Below, in pieces: positions 1-12,970 of a stretch of 64,000 nt of DNA. The DNA comes from Tetrahymena thermophila SB210 (lineage: Eukaryota > Ciliophora > Oligohymenophorea > Hymenostomatida > Tetrahymenidae): contig NW_002476434.1 in NCBI RefSeq assembly GCF_000189635.1, forward strand, positions 744,001-808,000. The letters run 5' to 3'. Each line of letters opens with the position of its first letter. Position 1 is the first letter of the stretch. The position numbers were made by a program, and so were the translations under genes. The notes below the pieces were generated by a model. That model worked only from the letters and a program-made list of their open reading frames with translations. It made no database searches and had not been told where the DNA came from.

Positions 1-3000
1 AATTGTAATACTGAGTCTGCTATTACTATTGAGGAGAATGCAACTGACTTTACTAATATGAAGATATAGATTGTAATTATGATAGCTGTTAATTTTGCTA
101 CTGATAAATCTATAACTGCTATTATTAAATTTGGTTATTAGTTTATTGTAGTTGTGTTTGCATCTTTTTTTATGTTTTCTTGTGTTTTGGAGAGTTCGAT
201 CTCTCCTTGCTTTTATTTACTGATCTCTTTGTATTTTTTGAGCTTGCAGAGTTGATATGATTTATCTCGTGTGCAGTTGTGTTACCTGTAGCATTAGCAG
301 TTGATAAAATTTATTACTAAGTGCTTTGCTAGCTGATTAAATGCGATTAGCCAGAAAGCAGTGGAGTATTAATTTATTATACCTAGCCTTAAAATCTACC
401 AAAGTATTCTTCAGACTTTTAAAGAAGAGATTAAGAAGGGCTTTATGCTGAAGAAATAGGATAAATTGGTTGCAGAGCAGCAGGTTCAGAAGCATATCTT
501 TACTTCAATTTTACCTGAGATTGTTCTTCAGTAGAGCTTTCTTCTTCTGTTAGAAATTCTTCAATGATACCTTCGTCTTTTTTATTATATCTTGAACTTT
601 CGCCTTCTCGAACGAAATATTATTCTCCATCTTAATCTTTTTTTTAGATTTTCTTTTTAATCGTAGTAACTAATCCATTTGTATTCTATTAGACAAATTT
701 GCTTTCTTCCAAAACTTCATCAATATTACTTAAATTTTTTTGTTATCTCCTGTCATCTGAGGAAAACCCTCCTGCGCTATTTTTAGAATAATTTCCTGAA
801 GTGTCAATTAAAATCTTTGATTTATTATCTTTAGATGTGGGTCTGTCTAAAGTTTGGTTACTATCGAGTATGACTACTTAATCTTCTGAAGAAGAAGTGT
901 ATTAAAGAGTTGTTTTTTTGTCAAATTTCTAGTAATTAGCAAGCTGCTGCATTAAACTTTCTTAACTGCATTCTCTAAAATCGTTTTTCTTCTATGATTC
1001 ATTTTTGTCTTTTTCCAAATACTTTTCATAATTTTGCTTTTCATAGTCAAAGTTTTAATAATTTTGACAACTCTACACAAAATTCTCTTTTGTTTTTTCA
1101 TCTTGGATTATTTTTCTAGCAATTGGAGGACTACTTCCGAAATTATTAATTTTATCATTCTAATATAAATTTATATTTAAAATATTTTCTCTATCAGTAT
1201 CAGGAGATCTTTCGAATTCTGCAGATTAGAATTATGAACCATCATATAATTTATTAGGTGAAGTATCTTCATCATTTGATTTTTAATGTTAAACCATTTA
1301 AAATGAATTAAAAACTTTTGAAGAAGTTTGTTCAGATTATTAAGCTATAGATGATGATACTTCTTCTCCTTTTTTATTTTGAATTAAAAGTACTGAGGCA
1401 TGGTTAGACTGAGGCATAGATGTTTGATTTGAATTTTAAAATGAAAAAGCCAAAGCCTGCTCAAATTTATTTCCTTTATTTTGCTACTATTGCTAGAGTT
1501 TTAAGGAAATATTTTCCCATTTGATATTTTACTCCTAACTTTGTTAAGTTTTGCTATAGAGTTTATTTGATTTTTCAGAATCATTGCTCTGTTGTGTTTC
1601 ATTGCTATCTAAAATTTCAAAATTATTTTTATTATAATTATCTGTTTCATTTAAATCACCACTTTCCTATGTTTTGCTTATGTAAAATAATTTATCATTC
1701 GCATTTTCTGTCTTTTCTTATGATGATGAAGTATCGTGATTGATATCAAAACAAAAATCTTAAATACTATTGCTATCACTTAACTGCATTAACTTATTAC
1801 TACTATTTCCATCTCCTTCTATTAAAATAGGCTATTTTTTCTTTGACTATGCATCAGCAAGAAGTTATTATTATTAAATAATTTGTTACTAAATGTTTAT
1901 ATGACTCAGTTAATTATTTTTATTATCGTTAGTCTATTACTATTGCTAATTAGTTAAAAGATTACTCATTTTTGATTGCTTAAGAAGGAGTTATTTTTAG
2001 TCTTAGTATATTTTTTATTGTTTATATTCCTTATCATTCATTAAAAATGAGTTTATATTGAATACTTTTTCACTTTTATTTTAGTCTTACTTTTAACTTT
2101 AAATATTTTACTTTTCATTTTTATCTACATTTTCATTCTATTAAGTATTCAATTATTCTTAAAAATCATTTTCTACTTTTATTTTTAATTTGTCATCTTT
2201 TTCTAATTCGCCACTGTGAACTATTTCTTAAAGCTAATTTTTACTAGATTCATTTTCTTCTTTAGAAATAGAAGAACTTTCACTTAATCTAATAACTTCG
2301 TCTTATTTTGATGACGTTTAAGAAAGTATATCTAAGTTTTTCATAATTTTATTCTTTTTATCAGAGTTAGTTTGCATCAATTTCTATAAGTAAGTCTTTG
2401 ACTCGTGATTGACGTTTATTTAATTATTGATAACTTCTTCTTCTGAGTTAGATGTAGGCAAATTATAAGTTTCTCTTTTTTAATTTGCAGGAGTTTTTAA
2501 ATTTGAGTTGCTTTAAGGATTAATAAAGAGTTTTTAATGCTAGAGTGGCTAATATGAATAGCTTTAATCATCCATAAGCTCTAGTTCATTAGTTTCAGAA
2601 TTTATGTTAAAATTTTATTCTATTTTATCTTTCAATTCAGCTTCCAAAGCTTCTTCATCTAAATCATCATCGTCATCTGTTGGAAAAGTCTATTGATTTT
2701 TAGTTCTCTCCTATAATTTTAGCAAAAATATTAATTTTTATATTTTCCATACATGAAATTGATTGATTAATTTAGTTTACTTTTTTCTAAATCATATCTC
2801 GAGGAGAACCTAAATATTCATTTGAATTTTGAGAACTCTGCTAATTTTTATTGCTTTAAAACTTTTTCTTAAATTTAATAACATTTATGATGTATTGATA
2901 AGTTGTAGTTAATTTTACTCTCTCATTAATAAATAGCTTCTATTAAGGTTCTTCATCAGTAAGGTATTGAGTTTACTTAGTATTTTGATTATCGCTAAGC

Positions 3001-6000
3001 TAATCTTTATCTTTTTTTGCTTAGAATTATAAATCTGAATTATGTTAGTTAACAATTCTATTTTCTTCACTCTCATTCCAATCTTCATCCCCAGCATCTA
3101 TAATTCCTAATTATTCTAACTCTAATTAATCATCAATAATGTCATGATTAATATTTCCTCTATGCATTTTACTCGCTTTAGCTCCTTAATCTTATTCATT
3201 CTATTCATTAAATACTTTGATTCCATTAGTCTATTAAAATTGAACTTCCTAATCTATATACTATCCAAGCTAGTGGTTTTAGTTATTCTATTACCTAAAA
3301 TTGATTTGCTAAGCCTATTATTTCTACTAAGCATTACTTCTTTGCTAGACAGTTAAGATATCAGTTTCTTCAGATAATTATATTGCTTCCTGCTAGTCTT
3401 AAAATAATTAACCAGAATCCTCTTCATTATTATAATTTACTCTTTCTATCCATAATGTTGAAGGAGGCTTTTTATTAAATGATATGATTATGTAAATACA
3501 TTTAAATTAAATGATAAAAATTTACTTTATATTCATTTCTAAACATCGAAATGTAGTCTCTAATATCTTTTGAGTTTAATTGTTCAACCCAAAAGATTCC
3601 TTCAATTTCATCATCACTAAATACTTTTTATGATTCTTCTTCGTCTTGATTAGAATTATTATTTATTATGTTAGCGCTTTTAACTGAATTCTTATACTCA
3701 TTCTGTGAACCCATTTTAGCATTTTCTTCTTAATATTTCTGAATCACCTCATCTTAATTGGATACTAATAAATTATCATTATTTCTACTAATCACCAATT
3801 CAGATATTTATTTATTTTCTTAATTATCTTACCCCTTTTCGTTTGATTGTTTCTAAAGAGATGAAACTTAAACTGACTATGCCCTCTTTATATTCTTTTT
3901 TTCATTTTATTTACTAAATATGTTAGAAAATTTGATAAAAGAGTCATCTTTTCCTTGGTTCAACTAAGAAAAAACACTCAATCTACTATTGCTATTATTT
4001 TTTTGATCTAAATTAAGAACTATCGAAGATGTTTTATTCATTTGCAAATAAAATTTTTTAATTTTTTTCTTCGGAGCACAAAGTTAAATCAAAGCAAGAG
4101 CTGCTGCTTAGTTTGTAGAATCCCAATCAAATTAAATTTTATAAATTGCTTTCCATATTTTAGCAGGTATAATATTCTCACATTGACGAAATAGTCCTAA
4201 AATATCTTTCATTTTATCAGTGTAAGCATCAAAATTATATCCAAGGCCACATAAAGAACCTACAATATTTAAGCCACCTGTTCTACATTCACTTTCTTAA
4301 TTTATTAGTAAGCTTTCTATGATATCTAAAATTAGATTCATAAATTATTTTTACTGTGCAGTTTTATAATTTCCCTAAAAAAAATTAAATTAATATTTTA
4401 TTTCAAACTTAAAGCAGAAAATTAATTAAATATTTACAATATTTGGTTTCACCCAATAGCAGAGTAGCCCGTAAGTTAAACTTCTTATATTGCTCCAAGG
4501 TGAGTGAAGAAGATTTGAGACTAAAGGAACCAAGTCGATGATTTCATTTAACCTCAACTCCTAAAATTCACTGGAAGTTCTAATAAATAGAGTATTAGGT
4601 TAAATCAATAAGTTATTAAGATCTAAATCATTGGAGTCGGGCACAAGTTAAAAATTTTAAGATTCAGCTGAAGTCAAGTTATTTTCATTAGCTTAATTTT
4701 TATCAGAATTCGATTCAACAACAAATGTATTTGATATCTCTGGTTATTTTTCTTTTATATATTTTTCTATTTCATTTTATACAGATGGTCCACTAAAAAT
4801 AGTTTGAAATAATAAATCTAGGATAATTAAAGAATTAAACAACAATTTATTATCTCTATTTTCTTAGCAAAAAGTCACCTTAGTAATTTGCAGCTAAAAC
4901 TTAATCATTAAAACTTGAATTTGATCAATGTATTTTGTCTCAGCGATGTCTGTTTTAAATATATTTTGATAAAAATCAGGATCTTCTATTTCTTTCTCTT
5001 AAGTATTCAAAGTGCCACCCTTTTTTGAAGTATCTAACTTGTTCTTTTTACCTTAAGTATTAAAAAAATAATTACTATAAATTTTTTCTTATTAATTTTG
5101 ATTTACCTTATTCTTATTTATTTTTCTTTGCTATCTATGAAGAAAATCCTTTTAAATACTATTCTAGAAATATTTTTGCAATATTTGTAGCTTTTATTCG
5201 CACTTTTGAGTTGCCACTATTTATAATTTCTATGATTAAAAGAAAATTATTTGAATCAATTAAATTTTAAAACAATTAATTTTTTACTAATTATCGCTTA
5301 GCTTAATATGTTTTCTTCAAAAAGTAATTTTAGATTTTCAAAATGATAATATTTTAGATAAATTAAGCCTTCTTGCAGTAAGTTAATTTTTTCTTGAAAT
5401 ATTTCGTATTTGTTGTTAAACTATTTCAAATCTTAATCTTTATAAGCCATTTTAACCTGCTTTGTCTTTTTGTTTTGGTTGACAAACTGAGGCTCTTAAT
5501 TGCTCACTAGACATTCATCAATAAAATATTTAAAAGAATTTACATTCTTTTTACTCGCTAAAACCCTTAAAAAAAACTCTTAAGACCTCTTTTATGCTTT
5601 TCCTCTCATCGTGAACTTATCAACCAAAGTATCTATGCATTTCTAAATTTAAAAATAAGAATTTATATTTAATTTGAGAATAAATGTTTACTTTGACAAT
5701 CTCAGGATTTAAGTGGAGTTGTATTATATAAAGTAAAATATCAAAAATTTAAAATGGTTCATCATTCACGCTGTGAGGAATGCAGTCACAAAATATTATA
5801 AAAAATTATTGGAGAAAGTAAACATTTTCATTTTAAGCATTAAGTTTAAGCTTAGGAAGTGAAGAAATAATAATTTTAATGAATTCAAGCATAAGATGTG
5901 GAGGAGATGACATTTAGATATGTTCTGCAACCCTTTCTAAAAGTGGATAGGCTACATCAAAAAGGTTTATACTACTTTCTTCAGGCATTATTTCAACCAT

Positions 6001-9000
6001 CACTAACCAGATATTCTTAAATATATCAATTTAACTTTAATATTGTAAAGAGTTTTCAACCCACAAAATAAGTGGTTTAATTAAGTTATCAACACATATT
6101 TGAGCCTTTTAATTAATGAGAATAAGCTTTTGATCAGTTTTATTTTAATTATCATTATTTAGCTTTATTTTTTTAAAATACTTAAGAATTATATTTGTTT
6201 CTTCTTCTACATCCAATTGACTGACTTTTTCTGTTTTCTTATTTTCATTTGATTGATTTGTTTAGTTTTCATCTTCTCCATTATCAACTAAGTTAGCAAG
6301 AACAGAATCAGTCTCATCATTAATTTACTTTTCTAAATTTAGCTCTTCTTACTTAGAGTAGTAAGAATCGCTTTTTATAAAAGTAGTTGGGCTTAAATTC
6401 TTTCTATTAGTATGATATCTAATAGTAATGATTGTAATTAAATCAAGTAGCTGATACACTTTGTTCAAAATATTTTAAAGATCTTTTTTCTCCCCTTCTT
6501 ATTCTGCTTCTAGCAGAGCTAATAGCATTTCTGAAATCCAATTTATGACTCCATTTAACTAAGAAATGTTCATATTGTAAACCAATTTTAATTTAATCGT
6601 TTCCCAAAGTTTTAAAGCATAATATTATATATTTGTTATCTGTGCTTCAGTGTAAAAACTTTCATATCCAGATCCATCAATAGCATAAAGCATGTAATGA
6701 AAAAAGCTCATATCAATCTTTAAATTTTATTAATAAAAAGTCTATAATTAAATATGAATTTGGGAAATATTAATTTATTTATGCAACTTAGTTTAAATAA
6801 CACGATTTTGTTAATTATTTATTAAATGGATAAATCAAATATATTATTCAGCAATTGAATTTAAATTTTTTTTGATATTCACATTTATTATAGTGTGTGA
6901 ATGAATGAATGAATTTATTTCAATAAACTGACTGAAAATATATTTCTTGAATTTTATTTTTAAGTAAATAAATAAATAGTTTATTATTTTTGGAATTGAT
7001 TTCAATAAGCTGCTTAAAAGTGAATTTATATAACATTATTCTTAGTAAATAACACTTTTACTATATAGCCACTTATTAAATATTTCATTAAGAAATCAAC
7101 TTAATTTTTATTAAAAATATTAAACTATAAACTAAAATATTTAAATAATAAATTAATTATAAGTACCTAAACATCACCTTAACATATGGCTAGAATTTTT
7201 TCAGCTATTCTAAATACATATATACGAAGATCAGGAGAAAGCTCTCTTAAAAGAATATATACACTAATTATCTCCTAAAATATAATTCTGAGAATTTAAG
7301 AACTTGCTGAAGCTAACACATTTATAAAAGTCTCCAAAAAATGATGGTAGCTATCTACAATATGCTAAAAGCTACCCTTAGAAACAAAGTTTCCTTTTTA
7401 CCTTTTTTCCATCTTTTTTCTTATTTGAGCTAGAGTTTGTAATGAATTTGAGCCTTTCTTGGTAAATTTTTTATCTATCTCTGTTTCTTTTTAAGTTTTC
7501 TTAGTTGGCTATAGTTTTTATAATTTATTTAAACTTTTTAATAACAATGATTGATTGATTAATTGATTTACTTATTTTTCTTTTTCGAAATCTAACTCTT
7601 CAAACCTCTCTTCTTCTACAATGATTATTTTTTTTGCTTCATTTTCACTTTTGCTAGCTTTTTTGGTAGTATCTTCATTTTTCAATACTCTATCTGCATT
7701 TTCATCATGAAATATTTCTTTTTCTAAATCTTCTTCATTTTCAATATTTTCTATGTTGCTCGAATTTCTTTTCTTATCAGAATCATCTTTGTCAGTTTTT
7801 AAGCCACTTCTTGATGAATTTTAACTTAAAGCCCATTATTCTTCATTATCTTCACTATCAGAAATGTCATATTATTTTAATATTGTTTATTCTTCTTCTT
7901 TTAATATAGGGTAATTCATAAACACTGATATTAAAATACAAGGCAGCTGGTTTCCTAAAGTACAGCCTAACTGCTCTACCATAAATTCAAGAGTTTTTAT
8001 TGCAGCTATTTGAATATTTTCTTATTTATCAGTTAAACATTTTAAACACAATTTTGTTAAATGAGGACTCAATTTTAATAATGCAGAGTAAGGATCAAAA
8101 TTATTATTTATATTGACTTATAAGTCGTCATTCATATTAGTAAAAGAGTCAATAGCTCTAGAATAAGCAGCTACTTTTAAATTTAGCATGCAGGGCTAAA
8201 CAATACAATCAGCTGCAAGCAATTCCATTTTAGCTGATTTTATCAAATTCTTATTGGAAGTTTGCTAAATTAATGAATTAAAACTAGCGTTATCTAAGAG
8301 ATTTTGCTTTAACTAATTTTCTTAAACAAAGTAATTATTTCCTTAAACAGAGTAGGATGTTCTAATTTAATGAGAGGGTTATATAGATTGGGCACTTTGA
8401 AAGAGCTGAAAATGTTATTTTAAACTATTTCTTTGAAGAATATAATTCATTAAATCTCCGCTTTTTTCTAACTATAGCTTTCCTACTTAACTGTTTTGAA
8501 TTGATTCAATTAAATTGTTATTCTATTTACTCTTCTCTTATATTATTAAATAAGCAATTATTAAAATGAAATTAGATAATTAATTTACTCAGAAGCACTT
8601 AATTCATATCTTTAGATATACTTTTTAAATATTTATTTCTAAAATATTTAGCAGCTTTCATAAAGATTTCTGATGATTGAACAAATTTTCTTGAACTCAT
8701 AAACGATAATCCTGACAAGATTTCTGTTTCAATAGCTTCTTCTATTCTATTATGTTTGTAAAATATATTCGACAAATTTAACAAACCGACTCCCTATTGA
8801 AATGAAAAATTATTAAAAATGTTATGGTGAACTACTTTAAATAATCAATCATACATGAGAAGCAGGAGGACTACAACTTAATTTATAACCAAAAATCTAT
8901 ATACTTTCAAAGCAAACTTTAAAAAGACTTAAAGCCTAGTTGATAATTCAAAAAGAATATTGCTATTACCATTTGTAATAATTTTTAATGAATAAAAAAA

Positions 9001-9765
9001 TATCAAAAGAAATCTTATTAATAAAACGAATTCTAATTAAAAAAATGATATTTTATTTTCTTACATCATCAATATCTAATAACTTATTGTGTGTTAAATC
9101 ATCTTAATCACCTATAAATTAAAAATTAGTATTTAATTATTTTGTTGTCATTTTAATTTATATTTATTTTACTTCCCAAAAATTATTTTATATTATCAAA
9201 TACTGAATCCGAATAGTTTTAATGGTCATTTTAAAATTTAACTAATACATCCATAACTGTATGACTTGTAATTTAAAATTATAACTTAAGTGCTTATGCA
9301 ATCCCTAAAACTTTAAGCTAATACCTAAATGAATACAAATAATGTTAATGGTATTCTCCAAAATGCTTATTATAATAATAAATTATCAAGAATAAAGCTT
9401 TTACTCTTTATTTTGAGATTACTCCTCAGAAACTAATCCTAATTTTTCTAAAAATCCGCATTGACTTGGCTCAAGCTTAATCATGTTTATAAATTAGTGG
9501 TTTTAAGCATTTTTTTCAATGCCATTTATTCTTTGATGCGAAAACTAATTCTGCTTTGCTTGATAAAACTCAAAATTAGCCTTGGAAAACTCCATATAAG
9601 TAGAAACAAGGTGAATGTTCTAATTTTTATAAAACTAGATTTAGCACTTTTAAATATTTATTAATGTTATCATCTAGAGGTATATATTATCTATCCTAGT
9701 ATTCATTTACAAAATAATAAAGGATTTACTGTAATTAAGTATGGTTCAGATAGCTCAAACTGCAT
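1..9765 (-). CDS. Giant TPR/HEAT-repeat protein with long disordered tail (3' partial)
   Basis: Fifteen exons join in frame: 9765-9730, 9634-9423, 9324-9173, 9111-9065, 8935-8855, 8793-8589, 8536-7572, 7508-7167, 6717-5692, 5642-5288, 5229-5107, 5051-4438, 4374-3526, 3467-2781 and 2710-1. They give at least 2801 residues, and the frame is still open at base 1. Residues about 1-245 look TPR-like (paired amphipathic helices, e.g. NIFYKHNRIEEAIETEIL). Residues about 245-1520 look like HEAT/ARM helices (e.g. KCLTDKQENIQIAAIKTLEF, NLLHSPWSNIRSLTYGLLCY) with acidic loops. The rest is Q/N/S/E-rich and probably disordered. The start ATG is the first in a 12-codon exon. Such solenoids usually act as scaffolds or transport adaptors. 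I do not recognise the family, so the function is unknown. One intron (6718-7166) is unusually long. The two-part join at 8589/8536 rests on splice phase alone, so two neighbouring genes remain possible. Confidence 0.72.
6899..6914. repeat. GAAT tetranucleotide microsatellite in intron
   Basis: Four GAAT units inside the long intron of the TPR/HEAT gene. Simple sequence, no function implied. Confidence 0.8.
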
Positions 9766-9931
9766 GTTTATTAACAGATTTTATGATTTTTCAACCTTCA
9801 TTTACCTACATATTTAAAATTTTATATTGCTTCTAAATTTAAAAATTTATAAATTAAAATTTTCATTTTCTTTTTTAAATTTTCCAACCCTGTTTAAGTT
9901 ATCGTTATAATTTTGAATAAATAAAATCCAA

Positions 9932-10363
9932 TCAGAATAATATTATTTACTCATTAGGCAGTTCTATCACAGGATTAGCACTGTGATTTGAATTATCAAT
10001 AGAAGAGACAGAATTGACTAATGGAGCTGATGCATTATCAGTTACAGTGAATTTAATTAATTAATCGCTGAAAGCTATTTCATGCATCAAATTGCTACCA
10101 TTTTAAGAGTGATTGCTATTGACACTATTTTACATTAAATCTAAATGTTTTTATGGATTAATGTGCTCCTAACTATTCTACTCTTGATGCTTGTATAAAA
10201 AATATTTTAATTGAGTTTTATCTCACTTTGCCTGCTCTTTTCTCTTTTGGTCTGCAACTTAATTATAGGAATTTCTACTATGTGTTTCCCTATTTATTAT
10301 ATCTTTGTGGTTTTTAGGGATATCTACTGAAATATTAAATTTAAATAGAAAATAAATGAACAT
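9932..10363 (-). CDS. Small Q/N/S-rich protein, unknown function
   Basis: Two exons, 10363-10227 and 10172-9932, give 125 residues. The unspliced frame meets a TGA just after KRKEQAK. A 54-nt GTGAG...AATAG intron (10173-10226) removes it and keeps the frame, so I prefer splicing to a broken gene. The protein has a short hydrophobic start, a basic middle (ADQKRKEQAN) and a polar N/S/Q-rich C-terminus (NSVNSNHSQNGSN). No domain is recognised. The start is the first ATG in frame, but the first 40 bases are AT-rich and look intron-like, so the true first exon may lie upstream. It lies 167 bp upstream of the TPR/HEAT gene on the same strand and could conceivably be a 5' part of it. No regulatory site is visible. 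Confidence 0.45.
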
Positions 10364-11068
10364 ACATTCTACAAATTGATTTATAATATTTGAGTTAAAT
10401 TAGATAAATTGATAGATAGATAGATAGATACTTTCTTAGTTTAATTATTTTTTTAAAAAAGTTATTCAATCAAAAAGTCATTTTTAAAGTTTTTAGAAAT
10501 ACACATTCAAAATTTATATATAATGTGGCCTTACTAGATTTATAAATTTTAAAAAATACTATGCATGCATTTAACAAAAACTGGCAATTAATTTTATAAA
10601 ACAAATGAAATTCATAAATTATTTGATTATTTATAAAGCTAAACTAATAATTAAAACATTTTTAATTAATTTTTTAATAAAATTTAATAAATTTGATATT
10701 TATTGATGTAAAAATAGTTATTTCAAAAAATATTATTTAAAATATTTATTAATTAATTAATTAAAAATTGAATTAAATTATTTAAGAAATATATGAAAAG
10801 AATAATTTTATAAAATATAATGAGAAAAAATAAATATTTTTAATTTAAAAAAACAAAAAAAAAACATTTCATAACAAAAATAATTTACAACAAATTTAAA
10901 TTATTGTGAATATATTTAAAATTTAATTTAAAGTCAATAATATAGGTATTCAATACTGTAAGTAAAAAGAGTAGATAATATTTTCAAAAACGTAGAGAAA
11001 CAGTCATAAAATAGAAAAATAAATTAATTTTTATTTTATATGTTATCTTTTACAAATATTTTGCATAT
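10364..11068. other. Intergenic AT-rich spacer
   Basis: About 700 bp of A/T homopolymer-rich sequence with no convincing open frame. It includes five GATA units at 10411-10430. Confidence 0.6.
10411..10430. repeat. GATA tetranucleotide microsatellite
   Basis: Five perfect GATA units upstream of the small Q/N-rich gene. Confidence 0.85.
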
Positions 11069-12237
11069 TCAAACGGTAGGTCTGTAGAGCTACTTGTTTT
11101 CTGTGTAAGAGCCGTCGTTATATTTACTCTAATTATATTTTCTGTAAATGAGAAAAGCAATAGCTATGACTGAAACAACACCAAGAATTATTAAAAAGAT
11201 TTTTCCGAATCCCATTGATGAGTGCTTTTTTTTACCTCCTTCTAAATCTTCTTCTTCTTCATCATCATCATCGTTGTCATCATTATCTCTATCTCTAGAT
11301 CCGCCTCCATTCTTTAAATAATCTTCATAAGCCTTTCCTCCAATCTTTGTTAATTCATCTTTAAGCTTGAGGAGATCTCCCCAATCTTAATCAGCTAAAA
11401 GACTTAATAAAGCTTTATCATCTTAAATCAAAGAGATGATATCAGTTGCTATATTATAAATTTAATTTATTATACAAAATATATATCAATTTTAAAGAGT
11501 TTTTAATTAATTAAAAAATTTAATTTTTATTTACCATTTCCATTTCTTTAAGCATCATTAAACTTAAGTGCAAGCTTCATTAATGATCCTGCAATTTTAG
11601 GATCAGAAAGCTTTTCGGATGCAAATAGCATAGTTTTTTTAAGCTTATTAGAATCCTTGATATATGAAAAAGCTTTTTCAGCATCTTCTTCTTTAACTCC
11701 TCTATACTAGATTAAGAATTTCTTAATCAAGTCAAGATTTTTAATAGATTAAGTAAGCTTCTCCTTTGGGCTTTGATTTTTATCAATAAGCTTATTTGCG
11801 ATTGCTTATGCCAATTAGTCTTAGTAATTGAAATGCTTAAGGTCTTCGTTAAATGTTGTTTTGGAAAAAATATTATTGAGAGAAGTAGGATCATTTTTCT
11901 TGATGTCTTCAACTAAATCTTGTAAAGTAGAAAAGCGACCTTGGAAAAGAATACCAACTAACCCATCTATCTCCTCTTTGATTTTTTTTGCCTGATCTGA
12001 ACCTATTTATTTTGAGTGATTTACTGCTAAATCATATAGTTTAATTTATCCAAAAATAAACTATTTTGTGAATCCTTAAATGAAATTATATTAGAAATCA
12101 GGACTTTCAATAACACTTTTAATCTAAGTTTTGATCAATTATAGAAAAATGTCTTATTCATCTCCATTTTATGCTTTCATCACTGAGAAGCAGGTTGCTA
12201 AAATGAAAAAAGCTAAAACCAGCTTTTGTTGCTTCAT
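11069..12237 (-). CDS. Secreted/type I membrane protein, tandem paralogue 1
   Basis: Exons 12237-11535 and 11448-11069 give 360 residues. The N-terminus is a clear signal peptide: a basic start MKQQK, then the hydrophobic LVLAFFILATCFSV. The mature part is helical and charged. Near the C-terminus come a G/D/E-rich linker (a run of D and E after SRDRDN), one transmembrane segment (IFLIILGVVSVIAIAFLIYR) and a short polar tail ending LYRPTV. The predicted topology is an exposed N-terminal domain with a short cytoplasmic tail. The next gene downstream in position (12971-14153) has the same layout, exon structure and matching motifs (DWGDLLKLKDELTKIGGKAY versus DWETLIKLKDQIYAYGGKAY), so the two arose by tandem duplication. 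I do not recognise the family. A surface or secretory-pathway role is an inference from topology only. Confidence 0.82.
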
Positions 12238-12970
12238 AATTTTAATTAGTTAGTTAGTTTATCTACTCTTTTTTTAATCAGATTAATTTATTTTTTTTTT
12301 ATTGAATATATATTTATTATGATTAATTACTTTCTAACTTTTATCTTACGTAATAGTTTTCTGGCATCTTGTTTAAAAGCAAATTAATTGAAATCTATTT
12401 AATGACCTAAGTAATAACTTACCTTTTTGTTATCAGTCGAAGATTAACTCACTTGCTCAATCATTTTTGAGTAAAGTGATTTACCAAATACAATTAAATA
12501 AAATAGCATATAGGACCATGTTTTTAATAAGAAATTGACCAACTAACTTAAAATATTTAAATATGAAATAACTAGACAGTAAAACTATTTAATTGATAGA
12601 AATATAAGTAAACACAGTTAGTTATTAAATAATTAATCATTAATTGATTTTTTAATAATTTAAAAATGCCGTTTATAATAATTAAAATTTAAATTAGGAT
12701 AATTAAATCTGCTTTGATAACATTCAAATTTTGAAATTTTTGCGTTAAAGAGTAAAAATATAAACAATACTTCAATATATTTTTTTATGGAAAGTTTATA
12801 GAAGCAATATTAAAGTGAATGAATCAGATTACATTCTTTCCATTTAAAAGTATCCTCTTTTGACGAAATAGAATAGAGAATGAATATACAAAGTAATTTT
12901 TTACAGTAACAAAAAAATTTAATAAATTTCATCTAAAAATTAATGAATTTCTTTATAAAAGATTTAATGA
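12238..12970. other. Spacer between tandem paralogues
   Basis: 733 bp, AT-rich. No gene seen. It holds the promoter region of paralogue 1 and the 3' flank of paralogue 2. Confidence 0.6.

Noticed and set aside
1-540. Plus-strand open frames 1-255 and 334-540 with protein-like sequence
   Set aside because: The minus strand is open through the same bases in phase with the large TPR/HEAT gene and gives a typical Q/N/S-rich sequence. The plus frames are antisense shadows without starts.
10210-10230. In-frame TGA in the small Q/N-rich gene, considered as selenocysteine, TGA=Trp or pseudogene
   Set aside because: A phase-consistent 54-nt GTGAG...AATAG intron removes it, which is simpler. No other gene here reads TGA as sense.
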